Source: Terana coerulea
Taxonomy: Eukaryota; Basidiomycota; Agaricomycetes; Polyporales; Phanerochaetaceae
NCBI GenBank assembly: GCA_024811115.1
Contig: JAKOGH010000240.1
Location: forward strand, 1-64,000
Length of the DNA stretch: 64,000 nucleotides
Reading direction: 5' to 3'
Shown: piece after piece, positions 21,850 through 33,501 of the stretch
Layout: every line of letters starts with the position of its first letter
Numbering within the stretch: the first letter of the stretch is position 1
Translations under genes and position numbers: made by a program
The notes under the pieces: model-generated
Database searches by the model: none
Told to the model about the DNA's origin: nothing
What the model saw: the letters and a program-made list of their open reading frames with translations, nothing else

Positions 21850-23656
21850 TCAGAGGTCACTCATGCTGTAGTATAAGAACATAGCGCACCTGGACTGTGC
21901 GGATTGACTTGGAGGATTGGTAGAAGCTTGCCGCAGAGGTGGCGGGGGCCTCTGCGGATACCCTAGCCCGCATGTCCGCTCCATAAAAGAGCTAAGTTGC
22001 CCGTTGGGCGGTTGTTCTGAATGCGTGAACGATCCTTGATAAGCCGCCAATACACTGCTCGGTGCACTCAGAGTGATTTGGGTAGGTGGACCGGTTCTTG
22101 ATGGCACCGTGACGAAGTCTTCAGCACCTTCATGGGTTCCAGAAGTCAGGCTTAGGCGTGCCCGCTGCCTTTGGCGCCGCGAGCGACATCGCACAACGGA
22201 AATCGCTAATGCTATCATGAATACAAGCCCGGTAACAATACCCACAGCTATTGCAACGATTGAATGCCTAGCATTAGGCAGAGTGTCATCATGAGTTAGC
22301 TTGAACGCGCAACGGTAGTGACTGACAAGGCAGCTCACGTTGGCAAGCCGGCGCCAGCGGCAGCGTTGGGCAAGTATTTCGCAGTGGCCTCGATCTCTGG
22401 TGCTACATTAGACCTAGTAACAGGTGAGCTATATGTGCCCGACGAGGCAGCTCGCCAAGTTGAGAGGACAACTTTGTCCATGTCAAACCACCGGCCGGTC
22501 GTGTCCAACTGCGTAAACGTGAGGTTATGTTGACCATCGGGGAGTCCGCTGGCGTAAAACTGAGCCAGAAAGATCGTCAGCAAAGCATCGTGATGGTACC
22601 AAATAAATGTGTTGTTATGCGGGATATAAAATCAGTACATACGAGAAGGTTTTGCCACCGCTGTGTAGGTGCTGTCGCATTGAGAATCGAAATCTCTTGG
22701 TTGTCTAGACCCACTGAGAATTCACCATGGTTTAAGGCAGTAGCACTGTATACACCGATTGCGTTGGCGTTGAATGAGATGGTGACTGAGGCGTTCGTAA
22801 CATCTGTGCGACTACAAGCACCAATCAGCCGGCAACGTACAGCGGAGAACTCGAATGGGACATATGGCGGATCCATGGAGGGTGTTAATAAGGAGCACTC
22901 ACTGCATGGTTTGTTCATAGTAGTTCTGTTGAACGCCGTTTGGACTGGTTACCCACACACCAACAGGCTCATATGTAATCGCGGAATTTCCGTCGTCCCA
23001 CACTCTGTCGTCCGAGACAGTTCTGCAATTCAGGTGTTCAGACATAGCAGTCCCGCATAAGCAACCTTGACTCACGTAGTCGTGCCGTCCCCTGTCGTAA
23101 AAACTATATAGTCCACGTCTAACCATGACGGCCTGGATGTCGTGTACTTGTTTTTCGCGATCACTTGGTGTGGCTCATTGTCGAGACCGGTCTGACTGAA
23201 GAGTAATGTTTGAAATTGAGGCGGGTTAGCGTAGCCGTTGGACGTGGTACTTGTGATTCCGTCAAGGATCACCTCATATTCGTCCTAAAGGCACATATCG
23301 CTGAGAATTGATCTGACATGAGGAAGATAAAACATGGGCCAGGCGTACGTGGTTATTCCGTTTGGCGCCAAATATATACACAGCCGAGCCGAAGAAGTTG
23401 AAGGTGGCCGTCGCATTCTACATTAATCAGATTAATTCATTATTGTAAAGCACTCGAGCTGTTCACCATTTGAGAGGTCGCGTGAAACGTTCCGTTGGCA
23501 TACTTGGGCCAACTGCTGTCATCATGAGACGAGTCAGTCCAGCTCTCGCTGAACATGATAAGCGGACTGGCATCATCCACTGTAACGTAAGGGTCAATGC
23601 GTCATGCGTTCGGGGAAGTATAAGCGTAACACACCAGTCACATTCAGTATAGGCAT
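21850..23656 (-). CDS. Single-pass membrane protein with two repeated beta-sandwich-like ectodomains (paralog 2)
   Basis: ATG at 23656, stop TGA at 21850, about seven introns. The protein starts MPILNVTV and continues DDASPLIMFSESWTDSSHDD. The first ectodomain contains ATFNFFGSAVYIFGAK, FQTLLFSQTGL and VDYIVFTTGDG. A second copy of the fold has VWDDGNSAITYEP, YYEQTM, NANAIGVYSATALNHGEFSV, RWQNLL, DGQHNLTFTQLD and WFDMDKVVLS. A spacer leads to one transmembrane helix (VAIAVGIVTGLVFMIALAI), then a basic stop-transfer stretch (RCRSRRQRQR) and a Pro/Ser-rich cytosolic tail ending MSDL. No signal peptide is evident. The neighbour at 24785-26470 is a tandem paralog with the same exon plan. The function is unknown; the ectodomain halves resemble carbohydrate-binding-type jelly-rolls only by inference. 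Confidence 0.8.
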
Positions 23657-24784
23657 TGCAACGGGCTAGATATTGTCTGTAGACAGTGGAACTTGAGGTG
23701 CAGGGAACGGCGGCAGAGGAAAGGATGCGAAGCTCGAGCAACCTTGATAATGCTGTCAGCGATAGGTTCTCACAGTGTAGATGGTAGCACTGCTAACCTT
23801 CATAAAATCGCGATGGTTGCGCCAACTGCTCATCCCGCTATTCGGGCTTCAAGTCTAGGAGATCTGCAAGCTTCACGACGTTATGAATACCCTGTTGAGG
23901 TGCATCTCAAACCAATAGATGCCCCGTCCCGTGTAGAAGATGCCGTGATACTCGCATCGTGATTTGAAATCGACCACGACCCGTCCGTTCAACCCGTAAC
24001 AGCTGAGTGTTGGGCACAAGTTAATGTTATGTAGAAGGTGACTGCACCATAGAAGTGCATGGCAGCCTGGTAGACATGGCTGCTGACTCACCACTCTAAA
24101 AATCATCACTTACCTGTGGCACCATGGCTCTTCTTTGCGGCGCGAGGACATCTGCACTTATGAGAATCGATAGCCTACATATATCATTCGGTGTGCCCGT
24201 ATGCGAGTGACAAGTGTACGGCGGCTGTTGTAGAGAGTGACTATCACTGAAAAGACGCAACATGAGTAACGCGAAACAGTAGTACGTTGTAACTCACTAT
24301 GTTACATCCCGGCCAAGTAGTCCTAGCGCAAGCAATGAGTAGAGCAGAGGGGGCAAACTAAGATGCGTGGGTGCCGCTTACCCTGCGCTCGCTATCAAAT
24401 TTACTACCGCACGAACGTGACTCCCAACCTCGCCGCTCCACAACGCAGTACTGTAGCACCTCTTCTTCCAGCTATGACCTTCGTATACACGCACCACATG
24501 CTATAAATGATACATTTGTGAAGCATTTTTAAGGGAAGACTAAGGGCGTGCCACAGATCCTTGAAGAAATTATTTGCTATGATACACTGGATGCTCATTG
24601 GAGAGTGATGCGCGAGGACTTTAAGATATAGGCGGAACCTTCAATCGTCGCGGTAGCGTTGGCCTGTCTGGCGGGCTTCTGAGAGACAGTTGTGGTTGCG
24701 CGACAGCCTGCTCGTATGGTGGGAGATAACTGTCACTAAAGAGGACAGACGATTGTCAGATAATCGAGCTGGACAGAGCGAGAT
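23657..24784. other. Intergenic between tandem paralogs
   Basis: About 1.1 kb holding the 3' region of one paralog and the promoter of the other. Short minus-strand frames have no recognisable resemblance to the flanking genes, so I do not see a third copy. Confidence 0.45.
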
Positions 24785-26470
24785 CTATACGCACGAGGCC
24801 TGCTCAATTTGATTATTGGAACCATGGACCACGGGTTGCGTTGAAGGCCTTCGTGAATATCTTCGCCCAGAAACTTGCATGAAGATAGGGCCAACGTCCG
24901 TGGAAGCTTCCTGATAGATTGCATAGGTACTACTGCGAGTGGGCGTAGGCGGAGAACTGGCGTGTTGTAAGACACGTGAGCTGCGGCCCAAGAACGGACG
25001 GGCGTCGAAACTGGAACGAGGCTGTTGGATGCTCCGTCGCCTTCCTCTGCAACACCAGATAGCGCAAATCGTCAGCGCGAAGAGCGCCACAACGCCTGCG
25101 GTAATTCCACCGATCAGTGGTGCGGATGAATGCCTGTGGACGGAAGTTTATCAGGCCGTTATGACCAAGCTTAGATTAAGTTGACGGACCTCCTTGCACT
25201 GCCTCCGCTCGGCGTGACTGAGCTTGTTGGCGCATACCCCTTTGACGTGCTGGCATTAGAGGCAGACGCGGATTGCCACATCGACAGGACAAATTTATCC
25301 AAGTCCAAGTAATTCCCAGCCGCGTCGAGATTTGCAAATGTGAGGCTATGCTGCCCGTCGGAGAGGCCGCTCGTGTAGTACTGCGCGAGCCAACTCATTA
25401 GCAAGAGCAAGGCAAGCAACGTCACGCTTACATGGCGCAAAGGTTGAGCACACACCAGAAGATTTTGCCACCGCGCCTCTGGTGCTGTGCCGTTCAGCAC
25501 CAGAGCCTCCTCACCGTCGAGAACGACAGAGAAGTTTCCGTGATTGGTCGAAGTGGTGCCGTATACTGCAACTGCGTTCGCGTTGAATTTCAGAGTGGCC
25601 GTGGTATTGGCGTTATGGGTGCGGCTGTCAGCAATTGGTCAGTATACGGACATGGCATGACTAAGTCGCCTCAGGTTTGTCTGTATATGGGATGGGCTCA
25701 CTGCATAGTCTGCTCATAATAGTGCTTTTCTGCTCCGTTGGGGCTAGTGTCCCAGAGATTCTCTGGGTCGTAGGTTATCGACATGTCACCATCGTCGAGA
25801 ACCGTATTTGTCGAGACAGTTCTGAGAAAGTGAGCGTTGTTGTCGATAGTTATCACATCTTGCCGCCACAAAGCGGAGCAGTGACTCACGTGGCGATTCC
25901 ATCCCCCGTTGTAAAAATGATATAATCCACGTCCACCCACGAGGCTTCCGGTGTTCTGTACGCGTTCTCCAGAACGAGTTGGTGTGGGCTATTGCTGAGA
26001 GCGGTCTGGCTGAACAGCAGCGTCTGGAACTGCTCCGGATCGGTATATCCACTGTACTTCGTCGTTGTTCCATCGAGCGTCACTTCATATGCATCCTAAA
26101 GAAAAGCTACTGAGAATTAAACTCGTAGGATGGTAGCAAACCCGAACGTACGTGATTCGATCCTTTCGCCCCAAATACGTACACGGCGGAACCAAAGAAG
26201 TTGAAAGTAGCTGATGCGCCCTACCGAGTTTCAGACAGCCTGCGTCTCGCGCGAGAATACCATGGAAAGCTTACCAATTGGTCGGTCGTATGGTATGTTT
26301 GGTTGTAATACTGCGTCCAAAGGGTGTCATTCTGAGGTGTATCCGACCATGCGCCACCGTAGAAAACCATCGGACTGGCATCGTCCACTTCATAGAGAAA
26401 TATTACGATCAGCAATGAAGGCATCCATCGGAAGGATTGTCTGCTTACCGGTCACGTTGTAGGTAGGCAT
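24785..26470 (-). CDS. Single-pass membrane protein with two repeated beta-sandwich-like ectodomains (paralog 1)
   Basis: ATG at 26470 (MPTYNVTV), stop TAG at 24785, exons joined by GT..AG introns in consistent phase. Order of features: DDASPMVFYGGAWSD, ATFNFFGSAVYVFGAK, FQTLLFSQTAL, VDYIIFTTGDG; then the second half with VLDDGDMSITYDP, HYYEQTM, NANAVAVYGTTSTNHGNFSV, RWQNLL, DGQHSLTFANLD and LDLDKFVLS. A Ser-rich stalk leads to a single membrane helix (LIGGITAGVVALFALTICAI), a Cys-Cys pair and a basic run (RGRRR), then a cytosolic tail. Every block of paralog 2 has a counterpart in the same order. I infer a cell-surface protein, type I topology if the N-terminus is exported, though no signal peptide is obvious. 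The gene appears intact. Confidence 0.82.
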
Positions 26471-27382
26471 CTTAGCGGGCAACCGTCTTCTCGAACCGCA
26501 GGTATCACGATGGTCGATGAAGGTGGGCGTGGCCTAAGGTCTGTCGGGGGACAGTTGCTCGTCGCAACATTAAATACCACCGCCCATCACGACCGGTGCA
26601 CGAAGCCAACTTCCATTTTTCTCGGACTGATCAGCAAGGTTCGGGGATACCAGCTCGCCCACCGCAGGATATCGGAGGACTGAAGAGTTCCATCTCAAGC
26701 CTACAGCAATGTATTCGTGCATTGATGATGTATGAGACCGCGCTTTCTATGTTTCTAGGAGAACCATCAGGCAAACTGCTTCTTGCGAGTACCAGATGGT
26801 GGACATACCTCGATTAGGGCACTAATTTAAGCTCGAGACGTCGGACAGTCTAAGACCTCAGTCCCAACCGGCCGGGAAGGCATTGAACATAACCTCGAGG
26901 TCCAACGTATAGCGCTAGAATCTCTATCTGTGGGACTATGCAGGCACTATGACTTGTCTGGTCGCACGCTCCTCATCGCATGACCGCTGCCAGACCAGAA
27001 AATCTCCAGCAGCACAGTATAAGCCCGCATTTGCAAAGGAAGTCGGTTGCCGAGGTCAAACATACTCACTATCCCAACACTTAAGGGGTGCAAGTACCGC
27101 GTCAGCGACAACTCTCGCTGTAACGCAGAGTAATGTTACGCACATACAATATTCTCTCGCGCCCCTTGTAGTAGCATATGCTTCCGAACACGCATACGAC
27201 CGAGATGCATTCCTGAATCAAAGAAGTCGAGGAATGATGAGTACGGTACGCTTGCCCTGTGATCTCCATAGAGGCCAGGTCACAGCCATCGAGATGCTGG
27301 TTACAATGATTGATTTAAGTGCATAAGCGGGCGTATAGTACAACCTTCGTGGGTACAATTGATGCGCCAACAGTCCATGCGA
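26471..27382. other. Intergenic, nothing recognised
   Basis: About 0.9 kb containing the upstream region of membrane paralog 1 and the 3' region of the dipeptidyl-peptidase gene. Short frames only. Confidence 0.45.
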
Positions 27383-30221
27383 CTAGTGTTCGCCGACATA
27401 CTTATCGAACCACCGGAAGACCTCGTAGTGCCACTTCAGACTATAGCGACGATCAGTCTTCTCGCCATGAAATACCAATTAATCACGCAGGACATACCTG
27501 TTCCCATGGTTGAGCACCCAGTGGTTCTCGTCTGGGAATATTACTAGACGGCTGGGCACACCAAGTCTGTGCAAGCGGCCGTCAGCGGCCTGAAACAGAA
27601 TGGGACATTGAGAGGCCTTACTGTTGCAGCGCATGGAACGCGCCGATGCCGTCTGTGTCGGGGAGACGGTAGTCTTTGCTGCCATGCACAGTCAACTGCG
27701 GGGTCGACCATTTGTGCACGAACTCCACGGGGTTGTACCTGCGAACATCAGCACCCAGCAATCGCCGCCTACATTCGCGGGCGTTGCTCACTTTGCAATG
27801 ATCTTCTTGGCCTCCTCATCCCACGGGCGTCCTCCCCACTCATGGTTGAACTAGCGAGATGATATCAGGAATGGAGATGCGGGGAAAAACAGGCAATCCT
27901 CACGAAGAAGAGCTCGTCGGTGGAGTAGCCGTTGTAACGCGCGTCGAAGACACCGTCGTGGCAGAACAGCGCCTTGAAGCCGAAGCCAAACTCCGGATGG
28001 CCCTGAATCCAGCTGCAAACACATAAGTATCGTACCGGCAATCATCTATTGGAGCGCACGTACTTGATGGCATATCCACCCCAGCTCGCACCGGCGGCTA
28101 CCGCTCTATCGGAGTCGACCTCGGGGTACTTGTCCAAGATGTACTTCCAACCCTTCTGGAGGTCGACGAAGGGCTTGCCGCCCCAGTCCTTGCGGATCGC
28201 GTTCGTGAGCTCTGGAAGAAGTATGAGCATGCGAGTGAAAAAGTGAAAATCCTTTGAGCGTACTTTGCCCGAAGGAGGTAGAACCGGTAGGGTTGATTGC
28301 AACGGTGAAGTACCCTTGCTGGGCAAAGACTTCCAAACAATGTGGTCAGTGATCAATCATACAGGAATGTTACGAGAGTACTCACTTTGTGGGTTCCATC
28401 TGGTAGACCACTGATCCTCCCACGCGCCCTGGGGTCCACCGTGGATGAGTAACACAACCGGATACTTCTTCTTCTCGCCCTCCTTAAAGCCCACGGGCTT
28501 GACGACCCACCCATGAATCGTCTGCTCGGCGCCCTCGAACCAGAAGTCCTCGCCCGCGGGCAGCGTCTTTCCGGCAAGTGCGTCGGCCGTGAACTTGGAC
28601 AGCTGCTCGACGGTGGTGTGCTTGACGTGTCCGGGGTCGAACTCCTCCTTGAGCCCGCGGATGACGAAGATGTCGTTCGGCGACGTCAAGCTCGAGCGCG
28701 TGAAGAGCACGCGCCCGTTCGGCAGGACCTGGACGGCGGCCGCCGCGCCGGACTGGGTGAGCGCGGTCGGGATATACTTTTCGGAGAGGTCGGGATGCGT
28801 AGTGGATGTCTTCGGGGTTTCGGGGACAGACACAGCGTACACCTTTATGCGTGCAAGGTCGCCGGCGGTCAGGTAGAGGGTTTTTCCTTCCGAGGAGAAC
28901 TGGGACTACGTCAATATATGCTTATATGTGCACGAAATTCAACGTACTGCAAGTTCCGCCGCTGTGCGGTCCCATTGCTGCGTTAAAGTGAACCTTACAT
29001 CCTTCTTGAGGTCGTAAATTACAATTTTACCCCTATAACGACATCAACTCTGAAATGCCCACTTCATCGAGGCAGCTCACCTGTCAGCTTCGTAACCATC
29101 AAGGTCGAGCTCGACCCAAGCAACCTTGTCGCCCTGTTTACTGAAGACGGGACCACGTGTCGCTCCTTGCTTCCCAGACGTCAATTCCTTGGGTTTCGAC
29201 TTACCGGTGATGTCAACAATGAAAACATCTTGCTTGGTGTGCCACGCGGGAGGAAGGTTGGGGTCCTTGGTTGTATAGACGATATGAAGGTCCGATACGT
29301 CAAAGTCGTCCGTGCCACCGAATGGCTCGACGGGAACGTGCTGTGCTCTGCTGGTCAATTTGGCCAACACGTTCAGAAAAATAGATACATACGTGACCTG
29401 TCTCATTCAGGACATTTACGAATTCACTGCCGAGTGTCCAGGTACCTGCAGGTGCTTTCTTGAGAGACACCGAGAAGAGCGAGCTCCGCTTAGGTCCGAC
29501 CCAGGTATCCCAGTGACGTTCGAAGGTTTCATCGTAGACGAACGCGGTGTCGCCGCGGTTCTCCCATGCCTCGTCTTGTTTCTTGACTGCCGTCAGGTCG
29601 CCGTCCGGATAGACATTATCCGAGAAAACCAGGACTTCGGTCTTCGCGCTGAACTTGAAGTTGGACACAGAGTCAGTGGGGAATTTGCCGATCAAGACAG
29701 GGCTCTCCGGAGTGCTGAGGCTAGTAACGCTACCCTCGGTTTCGTACTTGACGGACCAGCTGTAGAGAGCTTTGACTTTGTCCTTGCCTTCGCCCTCGTC
29801 GACGGCATGGGCAACGGTGCGAGCGTCCAACCAGAATGCCTCTCCGCCATTTGCGAGCGGGACTTCAAGAGGCTGCGTGGTTGATTCGATGGGTGCAATA
29901 AAGATAGCTTTCTGGTTCCTGTCACGCGAAAGGTCAATACCAGCTCTCAAGTCGTTCACCTTCCACGTACTTTTTCTCGTCCGCCGAGTACTTGCTCACA
30001 GGCACAATGAACAGGTCTCCTGCAGGGTTGGCAGTGCCAGAACCGGGTCTGGCGAGCTTCACTAGGTCGACAGGTGAGAGGATGTCTGCACCCTCCTTGA
30101 AGGCGAAGTCGTTGACGCCATACGAGGCAACCATGTTTGCGTCGGACTGGACGGGTCGTGGTTCGAGAGGAACCTGGGCAGCGAGACCCAGCAGACCTAA
30201 AGTGCCCGGTGATACCCACAT
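27383..30221 (-). CDS. Dipeptidyl-peptidase V / S9C prolyl-oligopeptidase family
   Basis: A serine peptidase releasing N-terminal dipeptides, typically secreted in fungi. ATG at 30221, stop TAG at 27383, twelve exons joined in phase by eleven introns. The beta-propeller N-half includes FIAPIESTTQPLEVPL, WDTWVGPKRSSLFSV, HIVYTTKDPNLPPAWHTK and GKIVIYDLKKD. The hydrolase half has LLIHGGPQGAWEDQW, the nucleophile motif AGASWGGYA (Ser codon 28084-28086), YSTDELFF, FNHEWGGRPWD, the Asp in HGSKDYRLP (codon 27672-27674) and the His in PDENHWVL (codon 27531-27533). The last exon encodes KWHYEVFRWFDKYV. The gene is intact. The N-terminus (MWVSPGTLGLLGLAAQVPL) is a short, weakly charged secretion signal, so secretion is likely but not certain. 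Confidence 0.93.
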
Positions 30222-30613
30222 CGTGGTCGAAGGTCAAGCATCGATGTGCATTCGTCCCGTCGGTATTCATCTGCCCGGCTCGCGCCAGACCCACGAGCGA
30301 TGACCATATGGCGCACGGCCCTGGCGGATGACCCTCATGGGAAGCGGAAGCGGAGGTCAACCTTGCCCACCTCTTGCGAATTTCTCGTCATTTCACCCAC
30401 AACTCCCAAGTCTAGACAGCTATTGACCACTTTATGGAACCGTGAAGGACGTTTTCGGGATGCAAGTTGAAATAGACAGCTGCGGTCATGCTCGAGGGAG
30501 AAGGAAGTACAAGCCAATTGCAAGACAGCAGCGGTGTCACAAGTGTTACGATGCCTGATCGTCACACAGCCCCTTACCGTCTACCCCCATCTCGCTGAGG
30601 CGACCTTGAGGCC
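30222..30613. promoter_or_regulatory. Shared divergent promoter region, DPP5 and Eaf6
   Basis: The 392 bp between two divergent start codons must hold both promoters. No TATA box or other named motif is clear. Confidence 0.4.
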
Positions 30614-31300
30614 ATGTCCGCCGAAGCTCCAGCACCGACGCCAGAGGACAAGTCAAAGTATGATGCGGCAAAGAAGGAGCTGCTGCAGGCTCTGGCGAAG
30701 AAGCGGATGGTAGACAAGCAATTGGTGAGCCCCACTGCATTGTGCCGGGTCCGGATTCTGAACGCCACTGCAGGCATCTCTCGAAGTACAAATCTACAAT
30801 CTAGAAGGCAGCTATCTTACCGAAACTGCGCTGCACAGTGGCGGGAACATCATACAAGGGTTCGAAGGATACCTCAAGAACGCGCCTGGTGGTAGACGCA
30901 AGCATGAAGTCAGTGAACAGGATAGGATGTTTTCGAATAGCAGTGCATCATTTAAGAAGGTGTGGTGATACTCTGGTACGTCGTTCAATATTATTAGCAG
31001 CTGACTCCCTCGCACACAGTCCCTCGAGCTCTCTGGAGAGGGCGAAGACTCCACAGCCACTGGAGACGACCAGTCGCGGGGGCCAACGCCAGGCCTCACG
31101 ACGGTTGTAGTACCCCTGCGAAGCAGGAGTCAAGTGCCGCTCAACAGAAGAAACAGCGCGACAGAGAATACCAGAGGAAGAAGAGGGCAAATGCGAGTGC
31201 TGCTCGTCGCAGTCAACAGCTGAGTGACGATGAGAGCGTAGTATCCAATTCATCTAGTCGAAGACCAACCAAACGCGCTCGGATGGCAGACGACGACTGA
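30614..31300 (+). CDS. EAF6: NuA4 histone acetyltransferase complex subunit Eaf6, one frameshift
   Basis: A small coiled-coil subunit of the NuA4 acetyltransferase (and of related MYST complexes), acting in the nucleus. Exon 1 is 30614-30724, exon 2 is 30774-30959 and exon 3 starts at 31020; introns are 49 and 60 nt. The family core is clear: [48 protein letters not shown] and [13 protein letters not shown]. The C-terminal exon becomes a basic, Ser-rich nuclear tail ([29 protein letters not shown]) only if the G5 run at 31078-31082 gains one base. Without it the frame stops at 31221-31223 after a truncated tail. The conserved core is unaffected either way. Confidence 0.88.
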
Positions 31301-31394
31301 CCCCGTGCCTCCTGGCAGGGTTCCGGTATGCTATGCAGTTGTATTCAATATATACAATTACTCAATGTATAGTGTAGTACCGTTTTATTTATAA

Positions 31395-32280
31395 TCATAT
31401 ATCCAGTGTTCCTAGGAATTTCTTCACTCCCAGTTCGTCCATGCCACCACCATCCGGATCGACTGCTTCTATACATCGAGAGAAGGCAATGGTGTATTTC
31501 GGTTCTTTGGAGCTGACCCAGACCCGGCCGTTCACCCCAACGGCGGCGTCCAACGGGAAACGCGACCCTAGGAGAGGGAGGAGGAAGTGGTTTGGATCGA
31601 GGAGCCTATAGACGAATAGAGTCAAAACACTTGAGACTTAGACTGCTGTGACTCACATTCGGCACATCTGCAAGCTACACCGCACGAGAAACCCGCCTTT
31701 TAGCTCTCCAAATCCTTCTGCTTTTCGTGTCTGAGCGTCGAAACATTCGAGCTCTGGCTCCATGTCCTTGTGGGCTAATGAAACTCTCGCATACAGCACT
31801 GAGCCGACCTAAGAAATGGTCAATGATCACGTTCGAAAAGTTCATAACACTAGACAGACCTTCAGATTTGGTCTATTCCTTTTTGTCGCACCTTCGAAGG
31901 CGAGACCGTCCAGAGAGGCCATGTGCGCAGATCCAATGTCCACTCGCCAGTTCTCGCCACTTCGCGCAATAACCACCCCAATAACAGATTCTTGGGGTGC
32001 AGGAACATACTAAGATTCGCCTCAATATGGAGCCAACACAGACGTCGTCGCGACGTACCCGTCTTGAGTTACTCTCTACCCACCACAGCCTGTTATTCGC
32101 CGAGTGCTTGAGCTCGCCTGCCCGCGTAGATACTACCACACTCGCTTGCGTGACATCTGAAATTTGTTGAAGACCGGGGCCAAGCTTGAGGTTCACATGT
32201 TGTGCAGGGACGAGTTCGCCAGGAAGCACATTCGGCGCGGACATGGCAGAGGGAAGGGAGCCGAAGGGAGTCGCCGTCAT
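31395..32280 (-). CDS. RRP40: RNA exosome cap subunit Rrp40 (EXOSC3)
   Basis: An S1/KH-domain subunit of the cap of the nuclear and cytoplasmic RNA exosome, which threads RNA to the catalytic subunits. ATG at 32280, stop TGA at 31395, four exons and three introns of about 50 nt, all in phase. Motifs in order: VLPGELVPAQHVNLKLGPGL, STRAGELKHS and LWWVESNSRR in the N-terminal domain. The S1 domain follows with YVPAPQESVIGVVIARSGEN, WRVDIGSAHMASLDGLAFEG and VGSVLYARVSLAHKDMEPEL. The KH domain has LLPLLGSRFPLDAAVGVNGR and VWVSSKEPKYTIAFSR. An in-frame TTG lies upstream, but the ATG at 32280 fits the family N-terminus. The gene is intact. It faces Vps37 across only 42 bp. Confidence 0.94.
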
Positions 32281-32322
32281 TTTTGATCGAGGCAAGCTCG
32301 CCTCTTGGCACTGACTTCCATC
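32281..32322. promoter_or_regulatory. 42-bp start-to-start divergent interval, Rrp40 / Vps37
   Basis: Only 42 bp separate the two divergent start codons. Either the 5' UTRs are almost absent or transcription of each gene starts inside the other, making this a very compact bidirectional promoter. No TATA box is visible. Confidence 0.6.
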
Positions 32323-33007
32323 ATGGCTACTGCTTTACTCAGAGACTTTCCCGAGCTTGCACATTTATCGTACGTGTGATGCCCATGTCCGTTTTTTTAC
32401 GTTGTGCTGAGGGGTTTGAGTACAGGCGCGAGGATTTGGAGGATATGCTTGCGGACCCGGCGTACTTTCAGGCGATATTCCATTCGTTAGAACAAGTTAA
32501 AACTCTGTACCAAGCGCAAGCAGAGCTTGGGCTGGCCAACGAAACCATCGCCAGTGAGCTACCTCGCAATTCGATATGTCACGTATACTGAGCATCCTAG
32601 AGAATAATCTCGCGCTGCAGGAGCCGCTATACCAGCTGCGTAGTGACACCAAAGATGCTTTCGACGAGGCCAAACGCTTGGAAGCCCGCTGGAAAGAGGT
32701 CGACCGAGAGCAGCGCGAGTTATACCAGGTAACGTCTCGGGTACTATGCTTGTGGACACCGGGCTGACGTTCCATGAAGCGATATACCCCACAGTTCCTT
32801 CTTATGAGGCTGAAGCACGCTACCACGGCCCAGGATGAGGTCTCAGAGACCCTCGCGTCCAGTTTCGTCCAGGGATCTCCTGCCGACGCATCATCGTCGA
32901 ACAACAAGGACGTCGAAGACTTCGTGAAGGAGTTCCGTGAATTACGCAAGACGTACCATAAACGTGTCATATGGGGAGATCGGTGGTCTGCAGGAGAAGT
33001 CGCCTAA
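32323..33007 (+). CDS. VPS37: ESCRT-I subunit Vps37 (Mod(r) domain)
   Basis: Part of the ESCRT-I complex with Vps23 and Vps28, which sorts ubiquitinated membrane proteins into multivesicular bodies. Exon 1 is 32323-32369 (MATALLRDFPELAHLS), the intron ends at 32425, and three further exons end at TAA 33005-33007. Mod(r) features are visible: REDLEDMLADPAYFQAIFHS, QVKTLYQAQAELGLANETIA, then a long coiled-coil (DAFDEAKRLEARWKEVDREQ). The C-terminal part has RYTPQFLLMRLKHATTAQDE, SETLASSF, and DFVKEFRELRKTYHKR near the end. Length, about 170 residues after splicing, suits a short fungal Vps37. It is intact. It shares an extremely short divergent promoter with Rrp40. Confidence 0.9.
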
Positions 33008-33501
33008 CTGGATGAACAGTAGACATAATTAAGTAAGTGTTGCGAATGATGTGTCAGGCAGACTGCTCAACGGTTGCTATCACCAAGACTATTAGAGTGC
33101 TATTGTACTATTGTAATGCAAGGATATCCCATACCGTCCACTCGCCCTATCCCGTTCATCACGGAGCACTATGTTCAGTCGGTCGTACAAGGTGCTCATA
33201 TGCAAGCCAGATGTGGTTTCCATGTGCCCGTCAATCTGCGGGGAAACCGCGAAGATTGTCTCGCTTACCAGCGATTGCGACGCTAAGCTTTTGTTTGTAC
33301 TATTGTACTACCCCGCGCTTAATAGCCATTCGATAGAATACGGAGGCCGAATTTTAGCTTACAGCATGCGGTGGCCGTTTGGCCATGAGCAGTAAACGTG
33401 ACTGTACACAGCCATCCCGCCCAACTCGTATAAGGGCAGGCGATGGGTGCCCTCTGCTCGCCATTCCTCAACCTCTCCACTCTCCTCTTCCGCTGCCCGC
33501 A
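33008..33501. other. Intergenic upstream of the hypothetical gene
   Basis: No gene recognised. An in-frame ATG at 33385 could extend the following gene upstream by 39 codons, but that extension has no conserved look. Confidence 0.45.

Noticed and set aside
16085..30221. Secondary-metabolite or peptidase gene cluster
   Set aside because: Two peptidases and a secreted protein lie within 14 kb, but a proteasome ATPase and two surface proteins sit between them and no synthase, transporter or dedicated regulator is present.
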